Of a stretch of DNA of 61,315 nt, positions 29,858 to 38,756 are shown in pieces. The stretch covers positions 1-61,315 of the IMG/VR virus record IMGVR_UViG_3300020020_000031; one strand, written 5' to 3'. The stretch is from a virus. The first letter of the stretch is position 1. Every line of letters starts with the position of its first letter. The notes beneath the pieces are model-generated. The model was not told the origin of the DNA. It saw only the letters and a list, made by a program, of their open reading frames with translations, and did no database searches. The position numbers and the translations under genes are program-made.

Positions 29858-31361
29858 GCTACTCACGCCGCCTCCGCCCAATGAGATCTGGCCGCACATA
29901 TGGGACGAAGTGGAATGGGTGCCGTACGGACTCCAAAGGGAAGTGTTGCTTGATCGGACTCGTAACAAGGTAGTGGCGGCGGGTCGCCGGGCGGGCAAGA
30001 GCCAAATGGGTGCGCACCGGCTAGTCCCGGAGGCGTTTGGAGCTTGGACCGAGTTGGACTTCTTGGAGCGCAAGGGATTGCGGCGAGAGTACTGGATTGT
30101 CGGGCCGGAGTACTCGGATGCCGAAAAGGAGTTCCGCGTCATCTACTTGGCGCTGGAGCGCTTGGGGTTTATCTTTGACCATCCAGGGACATACAACATC
30201 CCCGAGTCCGGCAATATGCAAATCAGTCTCTTTGACCGGCGCTTAATCATATCCGCCAAGAGCGCCAAGTATCCGGCGACCCTGGTTGGTGAAGGGCTTT
30301 CGGGAGTGGTGTTCTCGGAGGCGGCCAAGCTCAAGCCGTCCACTTGGATCAAGTACGTTCGCCCCACATTGGCTGACTTTGGTGGCTGGGCGCAGTTTGG
30401 GTCTACCCCGGAAGGCAAAAACTGGTTCTATGACCTTTGGATGATTGGGCAGGACCCGGAGCGTATGGATTGGAAGTCTTGGCGCGCTCCGGCTTGGGTT
30501 AATCCGTATGTGTATCCGGGCGGAGTCAACGAGGAGCTATTGAAGTGGCTCTCCGAACAGCACCGACACGGGCGCTTGGATAAGGCAAAGGTTGCGTTGG
30601 CGGAGCTAGGGCGTATGATCCGGGGCGATGATGGAGTGATTGCGCCCGCAGGGATCCACCCAGAGATCTGGGCTATGTGGTTGGACATGAGCGTAGAGAT
30701 GTTCAACCAAGAGATTGCGGCTTTGTTCACGGAGTATGTCGGGCGTGTGCTGAAGGACTTTGACGAAGAGATACACGTCAATAGTGAGGAGTACCGGGCC
30801 GGCTGGGAGACTTGGGCTTGCGCGGACTACGGATTCACCAACCCATTTGTTTGGTTGATTGTCCAGACAGACCCGCGCCACGAACGGTTCCACGTACTAG
30901 ATGAGGTCTATGAGGTTGGGCGGACTACGGAGGAGATGGCGGAGATCATAAAGGAGCGCGGGATGAACCCTGTGACGCTCCGTGGTTTCTACCCGGACCC
31001 AGCTGAGCCGGACCGGACCCGTAGACTAGAACAATTGCTCAAGGTGCGAAGTATGGATCCGGGCAGTCTAGTGATCAACGATCGCTTGGAATGGTTCCGA
31101 CGCAAGCTGAAGGTTGGCATCCTGGGCGGAGCCGGACCGCAACTGACTGTGAATCGTCAATGCATTAACACGATCCGAGAGTTCAACGACTACCGTTACC
31201 CAATGACGGCTGAGAAGGCAAGCGAGCGCGGGCGTTCCGCCCCGGAGCATCCATTGAAGAAAGATGACCATACCCCGGAAGCGTTGGGACGTCTGTTTGG
31301 AGGGATGCTTGGTAGTCCGTACGTGTCCACCCGCCAGAACAAGGCCAAGGCTACCAGATAG
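29850..31361 (+). CDS. terL: Terminase large subunit
   Basis: The 503-residue protein carries the packaging ATPase Walker A AGRRAGKS (residues 44-51), a Walker B-like GVVFSEAAKL where Ser takes the usual Asp position before the catalytic Glu, a coupling motif region STPEGKNW, and the RNase H-fold nuclease start ACADYGFTNP with later Asp residues. It cuts and pumps genome DNA into proheads through the portal encoded next. Length is normal. ATG 29850 with GGAGGAGC upstream was preferred to upstream starts inside the neighbour. Confidence 0.92.
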   Translation: MAKLLTPPPPNEIWPHIWDEVEWVPYGLQREVLLDRTRNKVVAAGRRAGKSQMGAHRLVPEAFGAWTELDFLERKGLRREYWIVGPEYSDAEKEFRVIYLALERLGFIFDHPGTYNIPESGNMQISLFDRRLIISAKSAKYPATLVGEGLSGVVFSEAAKLKPSTWIKYVRPTLADFGGWAQFGSTPEGKNWFYDLWMIGQDPERMDWKSWRAPAWVNPYVYPGGVNEELLKWLSEQHRHGRLDKAKVALAELGRMIRGDDGVIAPAGIHPEIWAMWLDMSVEMFNQEIAALFTEYVGRVLKDFDEEIHVNSEEYRAGWETWACADYGFTNPFVWLIVQTDPRHERFHVLDEVYEVGRTTEEMAEIIKERGMNPVTLRGFYPDPAEPDRTRRLEQLLKVRSMDPGSLVINDRLEWFRRKLKVGILGGAGPQLTVNRQCINTIREFNDYRYPMTAEKASERGRSAPEHPLKKDDHTPEALGRLFGGMLGSPYVSTRQNKAKATR

Positions 31362-31388
31362 GATTGACCAACCGGAGGAGGAGCACCC

Positions 31389-32975
31389 GTGGTATCCCCA
31401 TACGCAACGGCGGTGGCGCTGGGTCGCCCTGTCCCCACCTACGTCAACGGCAAGCAGTCGGACGACATCCAGCGCATTCAGTCCTATTGGACGTACGACG
31501 ATATCGTCAACAACGTGAACGAAGCGTTTGATGCTCTACTCAGGACGGAGACGGATAACAAGGGGAAGCGCTTCATTCCATTTGCGCGCGCGGTCCTGGA
31601 GGGGACCAACCGTTATCTGGGGAAAGATCTCACGGTGAGCTACGAGGTACCTCCGGAGAGTCCGGCGACCCCGGAGGTCCAAGCGGAGTTGGCTACTTGG
31701 GCGAAGGCACTCTTCGACCGCGAGCAGTTCGTAGTGAAGTTTGCAGAAGCAAAGCGAACTATGCTCAGGCGCGGTGACGCATTCTTGCAATTGAGCGCGG
31801 ACACTAGCAAGCCGGAGGGGCAGCGGCTCCGGATTACTCTGCTTGACGGCGCCCAGTACTTTTCCATTCCAATGGGGACGGACTCGGAGCGGATCGCCGG
31901 CTGCTACATCATTACCCTCTTGTCCTCCCCGGACGGCCAGACTACGGTGGCGCAGCGCGAGCGTTACCAAAGAATCCTGACGGAGGCGGACCAGGCAGAG
32001 GTTCCGGGCTCAACCATCGGTGGGATCTACTACCGAATGGAGTTCTTTGAGTCTAACGGTTGGGATGATAGGTTCCCGTTGACCGCTGCGGATCTCAAGC
32101 CGGCCGACGCGCCTGATTGGGTGGTGTGGGACGAGCGCTACACTAGCCAGGCATTCGTGGGATTCATGCTACCGGCCGAGATCCAAGCCATTCCGGTCTA
32201 CCACTTCAAGAACACCAACAGCGGCCCATTTGGATTTTCCATGTTGCAGGGTCTGGAGACCGTGTTCGCCGGCATCACTCAGGGGATGACTGACGAGGAC
32301 ATGTCGATTGCCCTATCCGGCATTGGTGTCTATTGGACGGACTCCGGAAGCCCACGCGCGGCCGACGGGAGCGAGACGGAATGGGTGATTGCTCCGGCTA
32401 GCGTCCTGGAGCTACGCCAAGGTGGCAAGTTCGGCCGCGTTGAAGGCGTAAGTTCCGTTGACCCGATGCAAGACCATGTGAATGCGCTCAAGGATGCTGC
32501 GCTGGAGAGTAGCGGAACTCCAGACATCGCAGTGGGCAAGGTAGATGTCAAGGTGGCGGAGAGCGGCGTGGCCTTGGCGATCAAGATGGCGCCGGTTATT
32601 GCCGGCAACCGGGAGCGCGAGGACGGAATGGCTGCAGTCCTCACGCAATTCCTGTGGGATCTCTTGAATGGTTGGGCTCCCGCGTTCGAGGGGCGCCAAG
32701 CCATTGAGGGAGTGTTCACAGTCAATGTAACCTTCGGCGACCCCATGCCGGTAGATCGCGCGGCCGTGATCGCGGAGATGGTGGCGCTGATTACCGCCAA
32801 GATTGTCGATGCGCAGTACGCGCAGGAGTACCTGGCGGATAAGCTTGGGTTCACGTTCCCCAAGGATCTGTTGACGCGTATGGCCGCAGCAGAAGCGGCC
32901 GTGTTGGACGCCGAGGCTTCAAGGCTAGGGCTCGAGGCCGGAGGTGCTAGTGTGGAGGAGGTCCCGACCCCATGA
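31389..32975 (+). CDS. Portal protein
   Basis: The 528-residue protein has the length, position and composition of a siphovirus portal: early helical region, AKRTMLRRGDAFLQL, a stem region with VYHFKNTNSGPFGFSMLQGLETV, and a long C-terminal helical barrel domain. It forms the dodecameric DNA channel and docks the terminase. The GTG start follows GGAGGAGC. It overlaps the next small gene by four bases. Confidence 0.88.
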   Translation: MVSPYATAVALGRPVPTYVNGKQSDDIQRIQSYWTYDDIVNNVNEAFDALLRTETDNKGKRFIPFARAVLEGTNRYLGKDLTVSYEVPPESPATPEVQAELATWAKALFDREQFVVKFAEAKRTMLRRGDAFLQLSADTSKPEGQRLRITLLDGAQYFSIPMGTDSERIAGCYIITLLSSPDGQTTVAQRERYQRILTEADQAEVPGSTIGGIYYRMEFFESNGWDDRFPLTAADLKPADAPDWVVWDERYTSQAFVGFMLPAEIQAIPVYHFKNTNSGPFGFSMLQGLETVFAGITQGMTDEDMSIALSGIGVYWTDSGSPRAADGSETEWVIAPASVLELRQGGKFGRVEGVSSVDPMQDHVNALKDAALESSGTPDIAVGKVDVKVAESGVALAIKMAPVIAGNREREDGMAAVLTQFLWDLLNGWAPAFEGRQAIEGVFTVNVTFGDPMPVDRAAVIAEMVALITAKIVDAQYAQEYLADKLGFTFPKDLLTRMAAAEAAVLDAEASRLGLEAGGASVEEVPTP

Positions 32976-33175
32976 AGACTCTTGTAACGGATGACTTCGA
33001 TGAGCGCCCACGCATTCCCGTTGACATTACATACGCCGACGGGACGACTTCGACCCTCAATGCTACTTCCATCAACATCATTACGACGGGTGGGTATGTC
33101 GCCGGCGATCCGCCACCTCCCGAGCTTTACCGCACCCAGGCCTTTGTTGACAAGCGGAAAGAGATTGAGTCGTGA
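32972..33175 (+). CDS. Small protein between portal and MuF
   Basis: The 67-residue acidic protein overlaps the portal stop and the next GTG by four bases each. It appears beta-rich (VDITYADGTTSTLNATSINI). It may be a minor head component; function is not recognised. Confidence 0.55.
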   Translation: MKTLVTDDFDERPRIPVDITYADGTTSTLNATSINIITTGGYVAGDPPPPELYRTQAFVDKRKEIES

Positions 33176-33483
33176 GTGTTGTTGGTAATGGTTGGGAGGC
33201 TATGCCGACCGACTCCGAAGCCATTGATCTCGGTAACGGGACCAAGTACACCCGCGTAGTCTGGGGCGACAATGACGAGTGGGTAGGTATCAACGAATGG
33301 CACCTGACTCCGGCCGGAGAGCTATGCGGCGGATGGATTCCGTTTGCCGGGACGAGCTACCCGGCCGGACAACCTACTTGGGATGTCATTAGCCGTGCTC
33401 CGCTCACGCTCAGCCCTAGCCTCTTGTGTCGGTCCTGTCAGCACCACGGATTCATTCGCGAGGGGAGGTGGGTGCCCGCGTGA
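33172..33483 (+). CDS. DUF6527-like zinc protein
   Basis: The 103-residue protein ends with LTLSPSLLCRSCQHHGFIREGRWVPA-type sequence, whose LTLSPSL, CxxC and H-G-F-I-R order matches the DUF6527 family (recalled, not searched). Its role in phage heads is unknown. GTG start overlaps upstream; the stop overlaps the MuF start. Confidence 0.6.
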   Translation: MSVVGNGWEAMPTDSEAIDLGNGTKYTRVVWGDNDEWVGINEWHLTPAGELCGGWIPFAGTSYPAGQPTWDVISRAPLTLSPSLLCRSCQHHGFIREGRWVPA

Positions 33484-34442
33484 CAAGCCCGTTCCGGCCA
33501 CCAGCCCCCGGAGAATGGATCCGCGCGTACGCCCAGGTCCAAATTTCAGCGGATCAACAGATTATCTCTATGCTGTCGGATGCGGTTAGCTCTTTGCAAA
33601 GGGAGATGACTCGCATTATCTCCAAGCAGACCATGACTATGAGCGAAAAGCTCAGATACCAACAGATGGCCATGGTCCGGAAGGCATTGCTGGAGGAACA
33701 ATCTAAGTTGCTCCGGAAGCTTGGGCGGGTAGTAGAGTCTCGCCGGCTGGAAGCGGCGGCGCGCGCCATCCAATTAGGGACCCAAATGGATGCGTATGTC
33801 CTGGACCGTCTGGGGCGGAGCGCGCTGGCGCGGGAGATCTCAACCAATCTGCAGTTCGGACTAGGGCGAACAACCGAAGTTGCATTGGCTCGTATGGATC
33901 TTAGTTATACCGAGCTCTCGCAGAGGATCTACAACACAGACGTTTGGTTGGGGAGCAGGATTGATAAGCGGATTAGCTCGCTCCTGGCGCAGGGCAAGAC
34001 CGCCAAGGAGTTCGCGGCGGAGGCGGTAGATTGGTTCAATCCTAACACTCCGGGCGGAGTCCGCTACGCCGCCATGAGGCTAGCGCGGAGCGAGATCAAT
34101 AATGCGTTCCATGCGGTAGCGGTTCAGCAAGTGCAAGACAAGCCTTGGATTCCATCTATGCAATGGCATTTGTCTTCCTCGCACCCCAAAGCTGACATTT
34201 GCGATGATTACGCGCACGAGGATAAGTTCGACAAGGGTGCAGGGATCTTCCCCAAGGCTGAGGTCCCACGGAAACCACACCCGCATTGCTATTGCTATGT
34301 GGTGCCGGTACAGATTGACGAGGATGAGTTCCTGGACCGGCTCGTCAATGGGGACTACGATAAATGGATTGGTGAACAGCGTGCGATAGCAATGCAAAAG
34401 CAGCCTGTAGTGCCAACGCCCAAGCGTGTAAGTAGACTCTGA
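33480..34442 (+). CDS. MuF-like head morphogenesis protein
   Basis: The 320-residue protein has a long N-terminal helical portion followed by the Mu F-type minor head domain: ARSEINNAFHA, WHLSSSHPKADICDDYA and PHPHCYCYVVPV. Such proteins sit near the portal and are ejected or needed for head assembly. GTG 33480 overlaps the previous stop (GTGA). The gene order portal, MuF, scaffold, capsid is standard. Confidence 0.82.
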   Translation: MTSPFRPPAPGEWIRAYAQVQISADQQIISMLSDAVSSLQREMTRIISKQTMTMSEKLRYQQMAMVRKALLEEQSKLLRKLGRVVESRRLEAAARAIQLGTQMDAYVLDRLGRSALAREISTNLQFGLGRTTEVALARMDLSYTELSQRIYNTDVWLGSRIDKRISSLLAQGKTAKEFAAEAVDWFNPNTPGGVRYAAMRLARSEINNAFHAVAVQQVQDKPWIPSMQWHLSSSHPKADICDDYAHEDKFDKGAGIFPKAEVPRKPHPHCYCYVVPVQIDEDEFLDRLVNGDYDKWIGEQRAIAMQKQPVVPTPKRVSRL

Positions 34443-34472
34443 CCAACGTCGGGTATAGTATCAGGAGGAACC

Positions 34473-35135
34473 ATGACTGACCCACTGGGCGGACAGAGCG
34501 CCGCTACCGGGACCGGACAGAGCGCCGGGACCGGTGACCAAGGGACGGGAACTACCGCGAATGCAGGGGGACAGAGCGCCCCCGGAACGACCGCTACGAC
34601 CCAACCGGAAGCCGGACAGAGCGCCGTCAGCCGGGAGGAATTCGAGCGAGTCGTGGCCCAGCTGGCGGCAGCGGATAAGAAGCGGGTCGAGGCCGAACAA
34701 GCCCATGCGCAATTGCGGGATAAGGATATGCCCGCGATCCAGAAGCTTGAGCGTGACCTCGCGGAGGCTACGAAGGCTCAGGAAGTCATGCTGACTGCGA
34801 ACACTCAACTTCGCGTTGAAAACGCATTCCTAACGGCCAATGAGCATGAGTGGCATTCTCCGACAGCGGCGCTCCAATTGCTGGACCGCTCGAAGATCAC
34901 GGTTGACGCGGAGGGTGTGGTTGCGGGAATGAAGGAGGCGCTGAAAGCTCTTGCCACGGCGCATCCCTATTTGCTCAAGCCGAAGCCAGCCGAGGCGGGC
35001 GGAACGGGACAGCAGCAAAATGCCCCTCCGCCCGGTACCGCGCCTGCCAATGGCGGAATTGCCCCGCAACAGGGGACCAAGCCAAGCACGGCTGAACTAG
35101 CGAAGCGCTTTCCGGCGCTCCGCCAGCGCCTGTAG
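34473..35135 (+). CDS. Scaffolding protein with a repeated N-terminal motif
   Basis: The 220-residue protein contains a central coiled coil (FERVVAQLAAADKKRVEAEQA...), and a basic C-terminal end (AELAKRFPALRQRL) like the capsid-binding end of scaffolds. The N-terminus carries GQSA four times, encoded by a 12-base repeat GGACAGAGCGCC at 34491, 34515, 34569 and 34614. Position directly before decoration and capsid genes supports the assignment. The low-complexity N-terminus may be an expandable disordered arm. Confidence 0.78.
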   Translation: MTDPLGGQSAATGTGQSAGTGDQGTGTTANAGGQSAPGTTATTQPEAGQSAVSREEFERVVAQLAAADKKRVEAEQAHAQLRDKDMPAIQKLERDLAEATKAQEVMLTANTQLRVENAFLTANEHEWHSPTAALQLLDRSKITVDAEGVVAGMKEALKALATAHPYLLKPKPAEAGGTGQQQNAPPPGTAPANGGIAPQQGTKPSTAELAKRFPALRQRL

Positions 35136-35192
35136 GAAACTCAGATGGGGCAATGGAAGCCCCCGATTAACAGGAGGGAGTGAAAGACTCCA

Positions 35193-35582
35193 ATGTCTCG
35201 ATTTGACAAGTACGACCCGGTATCGGGTGGCTTCCGGGCGCCACTTGCCGCGCTCATCGCTGTGGCGGACAAGGACAAGGTCTTCGCTGTGGCGCTCAAC
35301 ACGTCCGGCCAAGTCGTCCGTACCGGCATCACCACCGCCATCATGGGTGTTATTTGCCCAACCAAGGCGATGGCCGCCGGGGACATGATTGACGTCATGA
35401 CGTCGGGGGAGATCGTGGAGGCGACCATGACCGTCGGCACCGCATTTACTGCGGGCGTCCCGGTTTATGGGCACGCTGACGGGACCGTGAATGGAACAGT
35501 CACGGCGTCCAGGGTTGTTGGCAACATGGTGGAGCTCGACCGCATGATCGTGCGGGTCGGCACTCCGGGTATTGCCGCGTAA
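35193..35582 (+). CDS. Capsid decoration/stabilisation protein
   Basis: The 129-residue protein is Ala/Gly/Val/Thr-rich with beta-type stretches (VFAVALNTSGQVVRTGIT, GDMIDVMTSGEIVEATM), matching the small head decoration or DUF2190-like proteins placed before the capsid gene. It would cement capsomers on the outer shell. GGAGGGAG lies upstream of the ATG. Confidence 0.65.
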   Translation: MSRFDKYDPVSGGFRAPLAALIAVADKDKVFAVALNTSGQVVRTGITTAIMGVICPTKAMAAGDMIDVMTSGEIVEATMTVGTAFTAGVPVYGHADGTVNGTVTASRVVGNMVELDRMIVRVGTPGIAA

Positions 35583-35600
35583 CGGGAGGAGGCGAGTCTA

Positions 35601-36740
35601 ATGGCAAAGGGTTACCAGAATGCTCAGGACGTCCTCACCCGTACCCGCGACGGCCAGGATCTGAACGCCATTTGGGATGCGTTTGCCGCTATCCTCGAGA
35701 CGTTCAATGCGCAGCGTCAGCCGCTCGTCGATCTGCTCTCATTCAACGTCACCGACGTTATCGAGGACGTTGTCGAGGCCGGTGGCGAGCGCTTCGAGGA
35801 AGCGACTGAGTTCGGCATCCCGAAGGCAATCCGCCCCAAGCCGGTCATCACTCAGCGGGCGTTCCCGTTCAAGTGGTACGACCTTCGCCAGGGCTACACG
35901 TTCCAGTACTTGGCCGGAGACGGTAACACTCAGGGAGCGAGCTCCCAGCAGCTGGACGCCGTACTCCAGATGGCGATGGAGGCCGACAACCGTCTCCTCT
36001 TCGAGCAGGTCATGAAGGCGCTCTTCAACAGCGCCAACCGGACCACGACAATCACCAACACCGCCTACACGGTGACGGCGCTCTACAATGCGGACTCGAT
36101 GTTCATTCCGCCGTACAACGGAGTGACGTTCAACCCCGCGACCCACACGCATTATGTCGCAAGCGGCGCCGTCCTTTTGGACAGCACCGACCTCGACAAC
36201 CTGGCCGCGCTTCTCACCGAGCACGGCTACGACACCGGGAATGGCTACACCACTCTCATTCTGGTCAACAAGACGGAGGCGGACGTCATCAAGACGTTCC
36301 GTCGCGGCGTGGTCAACAACAACGGTGTGACGGCGGTGTACGACTTCATTCCTGCGACCGGCACGGGATTCCTGCTGCCGATCGGATGGGAAGTGGCCGC
36401 CGGTGGTCAGCCGGGGAACCAGTTCGCCGGAATGAACGTGGTCGGTACCTATGGCCCGTACCTGATCGTGGAGCACGGCACGATCCCGTCCGGGTACATG
36501 GTGGCGGCGGCGAGCGCGGGACGGACGACTAACCTGAACGTGATCGGTATCCGCCAGCACTCGCAGTCGTCGCTACAGGGCGTGATTCTCAAGCCCGGCA
36601 ACAACAACTCCTACCCGCTTATCGACTCAATGTTCGTTCGTGGCCTTGGCACCGGAGTCGGTCGGCGAGGTGCGGCGGCGGTCATGCAATTGACCGCTGG
36701 CGCTTACGCTGTCCCGGCTGCTTACGCCTGGACTGCCTGA
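35601..36740 (+). CDS. Major capsid protein (HK97 fold)
   Basis: The 379-residue protein has the expected size and position, an N-terminal helical arm, an E-loop region with PKPVITQRAFPFKWYDLRQ, a long spine-helix region (QQLDAVLQMAMEADNRLLFEQVM), and a strand-rich P-domain with VNKTEADVIKTFRR. Its codons use fewer rare triplets than early genes, fitting high expression. GGGAGGAGG lies upstream. The hairpin after the stop could reduce read-through and stabilise the mRNA. Confidence 0.88.
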   Translation: MAKGYQNAQDVLTRTRDGQDLNAIWDAFAAILETFNAQRQPLVDLLSFNVTDVIEDVVEAGGERFEEATEFGIPKAIRPKPVITQRAFPFKWYDLRQGYTFQYLAGDGNTQGASSQQLDAVLQMAMEADNRLLFEQVMKALFNSANRTTTITNTAYTVTALYNADSMFIPPYNGVTFNPATHTHYVASGAVLLDSTDLDNLAALLTEHGYDTGNGYTTLILVNKTEADVIKTFRRGVVNNNGVTAVYDFIPATGTGFLLPIGWEVAAGGQPGNQFAGMNVVGTYGPYLIVEHGTIPSGYMVAAASAGRTTNLNVIGIRQHSQSSLQGVILKPGNNNSYPLIDSMFVRGLGTGVGRRGAAAVMQLTAGAYAVPAAYAWTA

Positions 36741-36753
36741 TCGGACGGCTGAC

Positions 36754-36773
36754 CCCTGGGCTCCGGCCCAGGG
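36754..36773 (+). terminator. UNCG-capped hairpin after the capsid gene
   Basis: An 8-bp stem CCCTGGGC/GCCCAGGG closes a TCCG tetraloop, giving C(UCCG)G, a very stable UNCG-class loop in RNA. No T tract follows, so it is better seen as an attenuator or 3'-end stabiliser of the capsid mRNA. Confidence 0.65.
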
Positions 36774-36798
36774 CTTAGCTCCGGAGAGGATTCGAGAA

Positions 36799-37218
36799 AT
36801 GTCGAAAGTTGTCCCGCTCGGTCAGGCTCTCGAGGACGAGGACCGGCGCTATCTGAGGGATCTCGGCGCGCACGGCACCAATATCGAGAAGCGGATCGAC
36901 ACCGAATACCCGCCCAATGCGGACGCACTTGCCGCATTCGAGCGCGATGAGCAGAAGCGGCTCGCCGAGATCAATGGTGGCGTCTACACCATGGAGGCTC
37001 AGAACGTTCTGCTGGCCGAGAATGAGCGGCTACGCGCGGAGCTCGAAGCGCTCCGTGGCCCGGCACCGGCGCCGGACTCGAATGACTACTCCAGCTGGAG
37101 TAAGGCGCAGCTGGAGGCGGAGATCGACCGCGTCAACGCCGAAGACCCGGACGCAAAGCTCGCCAAGGGTAACAAGGAGCCCATGGCGGCCGCGCTCGCC
37201 GCGTACTTCGCGGACTAA
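36799..37218 (+). CDS. Head protein with a C-terminal SAP/Rho-N-like helical module
   Basis: The 139-residue acidic protein has helical N-terminal and central parts (coiled-coil stretch LLAENERLRAELEALR) and ends in YSSWSKAQLEAEIDRVN with later KLAKGNKEPMAAALAAYF, the pattern of a small helix-extended-helix DNA/RNA-binding module. Found right after the capsid, such proteins are often head-tail connector or capsid-associated factors. Function is not certain. Confidence 0.6.
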   Translation: MSKVVPLGQALEDEDRRYLRDLGAHGTNIEKRIDTEYPPNADALAAFERDEQKRLAEINGGVYTMEAQNVLLAENERLRAELEALRGPAPAPDSNDYSSWSKAQLEAEIDRVNAEDPDAKLAKGNKEPMAAALAAYFAD

Positions 37219-37228
37219 CACCCAGACC

Positions 37229-37261
37229 GGAGGGTCGGGATCGCCCGACTCCCGACCCTCC
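37229..37261 (+). terminator. Hairpin between head genes
   Basis: A perfect 12-bp stem GGAGGGTCGGGA/TCCCGACCCTCC (37229-37240, 37250-37261) with a 9-base loop and no following T tract. It likely attenuates transcription or stabilises upstream capsid mRNA. Confidence 0.65.
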
Positions 37262-37280
37262 ATCCCGATAGGACGGTGAA

Positions 37281-37595
37281 ATGGCTACTCCTGAAGAGAT
37301 TGCGGCGCTCCGGCTGCTAATCGCGGAGCCCACCACCGACGCCTATGACGATGATGACCTGAATGCTCGGCTTACGGCCGGAGTCAACGAGTACGCCGTA
37401 GCCCAAGACATCTGGACCGAAAAGGCCGCTGCTGCGGCCGCTCTTGTGGACATTTCCGAGGGTGGCTCTACCCGGAAGATGGGCGATATCTACGAGCAAG
37501 CGCTATCAATGGCTAGCCAGATGGGCGCGCGCTCTACCATAGCGGCTTCGCCTAGCTCCGTAGGAACGCGCATCCGTAAACTGACGAGGCCATGA
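37281..37595 (+). CDS. Head-tail connector (adaptor-type) protein
   Basis: The 104-residue acidic helical protein with ATPEEIAALRLLIAEP and DDDLNARLTAGV has the size, start and position of gp6/gp15-type adaptors that bind the portal. A Pro/Ser/basic C-terminus follows. The call rests on gene order and resemblance to actinophage connector proteins. Confidence 0.65.
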   Translation: MATPEEIAALRLLIAEPTTDAYDDDDLNARLTAGVNEYAVAQDIWTEKAAAAAALVDISEGGSTRKMGDIYEQALSMASQMGARSTIAASPSSVGTRIRKLTRP

Positions 37596-37969
37596 TGTTG
37601 GCCCCCGCCGAGCTCAAGTACCAGCGGGAGAACACGCTTGCGTTCATTATGTCCAATCCGACATGGCTGACGCTGATTCCTCGCATTAAGGTTAAGGATG
37701 GTACAGGGACTCGTTTCGTGGACCAGCCTCCGCGCGGAGCGCAGCAATTGCGGTTGATTGACCAGTCTACGGCTCGCAATACCATTCCGGGGATGATACA
37801 GACTAGCGACGGTCGGGAGCGCTTGGCTGACTTCATCCTCTTGGGGACGCACGACGCCGAGATTGAGCTTTGGGACTACTGGGTCGACTCGACTGGGACT
37901 CTGGAAGTAGCTCAGATGTTCCCATGGAACCAGTACGAGGTCCGCGCGGCGGTGGTGCGTCGTGCCTAA
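37592..37969 (+). CDS. Head-tail connector (stopper-type) protein
   Basis: The 125-residue protein is strand-rich (TLIPRIKVKDGTGTRFVDQPP, EIELWDYW, YEVRAAVVRRA), compatible with the beta-barrel head-closure protein that seals the head after packaging. It sits in the canonical place after the adaptor. The assignment is by synteny and predicted structure type. Confidence 0.6.
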   Translation: MMLAPAELKYQRENTLAFIMSNPTWLTLIPRIKVKDGTGTRFVDQPPRGAQQLRLIDQSTARNTIPGMIQTSDGRERLADFILLGTHDAEIELWDYWVDSTGTLEVAQMFPWNQYEVRAAVVRRA

Positions 37970-38345
37970 GGGACTCGGAATTACAATGGACTTCAACTCT
38001 CATAACCTTGGGCGGAATCTGCGGACTCTCCCGGCTAAGGTGGATGGCCAGGTCCATGCGATAATGGAGTACCAGTCTACAAAGGCGCTTGGGTACATGA
38101 AGACGAATGCGCGCTGGACCGATCGGACTGGTAACGCGCGGAACGGCTTGGGGACTACGGTGGTTTGGGTCCCTAACGTATCTCATGCGATCAAGTTATT
38201 CCACCGTGTGTTCTATGGGATCTTCTTGGAGGTCCGCTGGGCGGGTAGGTACGCCATCATCCTCCCAACCATCCAGATCTATGGGCCGGATACTATGCGG
38301 CTCTTGAGTAAACTGTTCTCGCGGCTGGGGGGAGGGATGCCGTAA
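37962..38345 (+). CDS. Tail completion / minor capsid-like protein (HK97 gp10-like)
   Basis: The 127-residue basic protein contains YMKTNARWTDRTGNARNGL, closely resembling the aromatic/basic signature of HK97 gp10-like proteins, then a FLEVRWAGRYAII-type strand. Such proteins help close the head-tail joint. GTG start overlaps the previous stop. Confidence 0.65.
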   Translation: MPKGLGITMDFNSHNLGRNLRTLPAKVDGQVHAIMEYQSTKALGYMKTNARWTDRTGNARNGLGTTVVWVPNVSHAIKLFHRVFYGIFLEVRWAGRYAIILPTIQIYGPDTMRLLSKLFSRLGGGMP

Positions 38346-38755
38346 TGGCGAGTAGGACTCTCCGGCAGGCAGTTTTCGGCCTCCTCGTGGCATCTCCGGT
38401 CTTGGCGGCGTTAGGGCTGGGCGAGCCCCAGATCTCACCCAATTTCAGCCCGGACGCGCCCGAGGGGGACCGTTTCCTGATACTTCGTTGGGGGACTACT
38501 ACTCGGGGTATCGGCCCGGTCAACCGGGTAAGGCTTCAGGCGTGGATGTACAATCGGCAACCGGACTTCGGTCCAATTTCCGATGCCCTCCTGGAGATCC
38601 GACTTCGCCTGCCAACCCTAGCAGGTGCAAGAATGTCTTCAACGGAAGCTATCCTGGCGATAGACTACGAGGGAGACAGCGACGATCTGTATGACGATGG
38701 CTACCGCGCCCATACGCGGTGGTGTTCGCATACCATTACTGCGAGTGGGAGTTGA
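38345..38755 (+). CDS. Tail terminator-like protein
   Basis: The 136-residue protein lies just before the tail tube gene, in the place of tail terminators (which cap the tube and join it to the head). The alpha-beta pattern (FLILRWGTT, SDALLEIRLRLPTL) is consistent. The stop is followed one base later by the next ATG. Confidence 0.6.
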   Translation: MASRTLRQAVFGLLVASPVLAALGLGEPQISPNFSPDAPEGDRFLILRWGTTTRGIGPVNRVRLQAWMYNRQPDFGPISDALLEIRLRLPTLAGARMSSTEAILAIDYEGDSDDLYDDGYRAHTRWCSHTITASGS

Positions 38756-38756
38756 A

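Noticed and set aside
35739-36560. Minus-strand frame opposite the capsid gene
   Set aside because: It is His/Arg/Val-rich antisense of the capsid and has no supporting signal.
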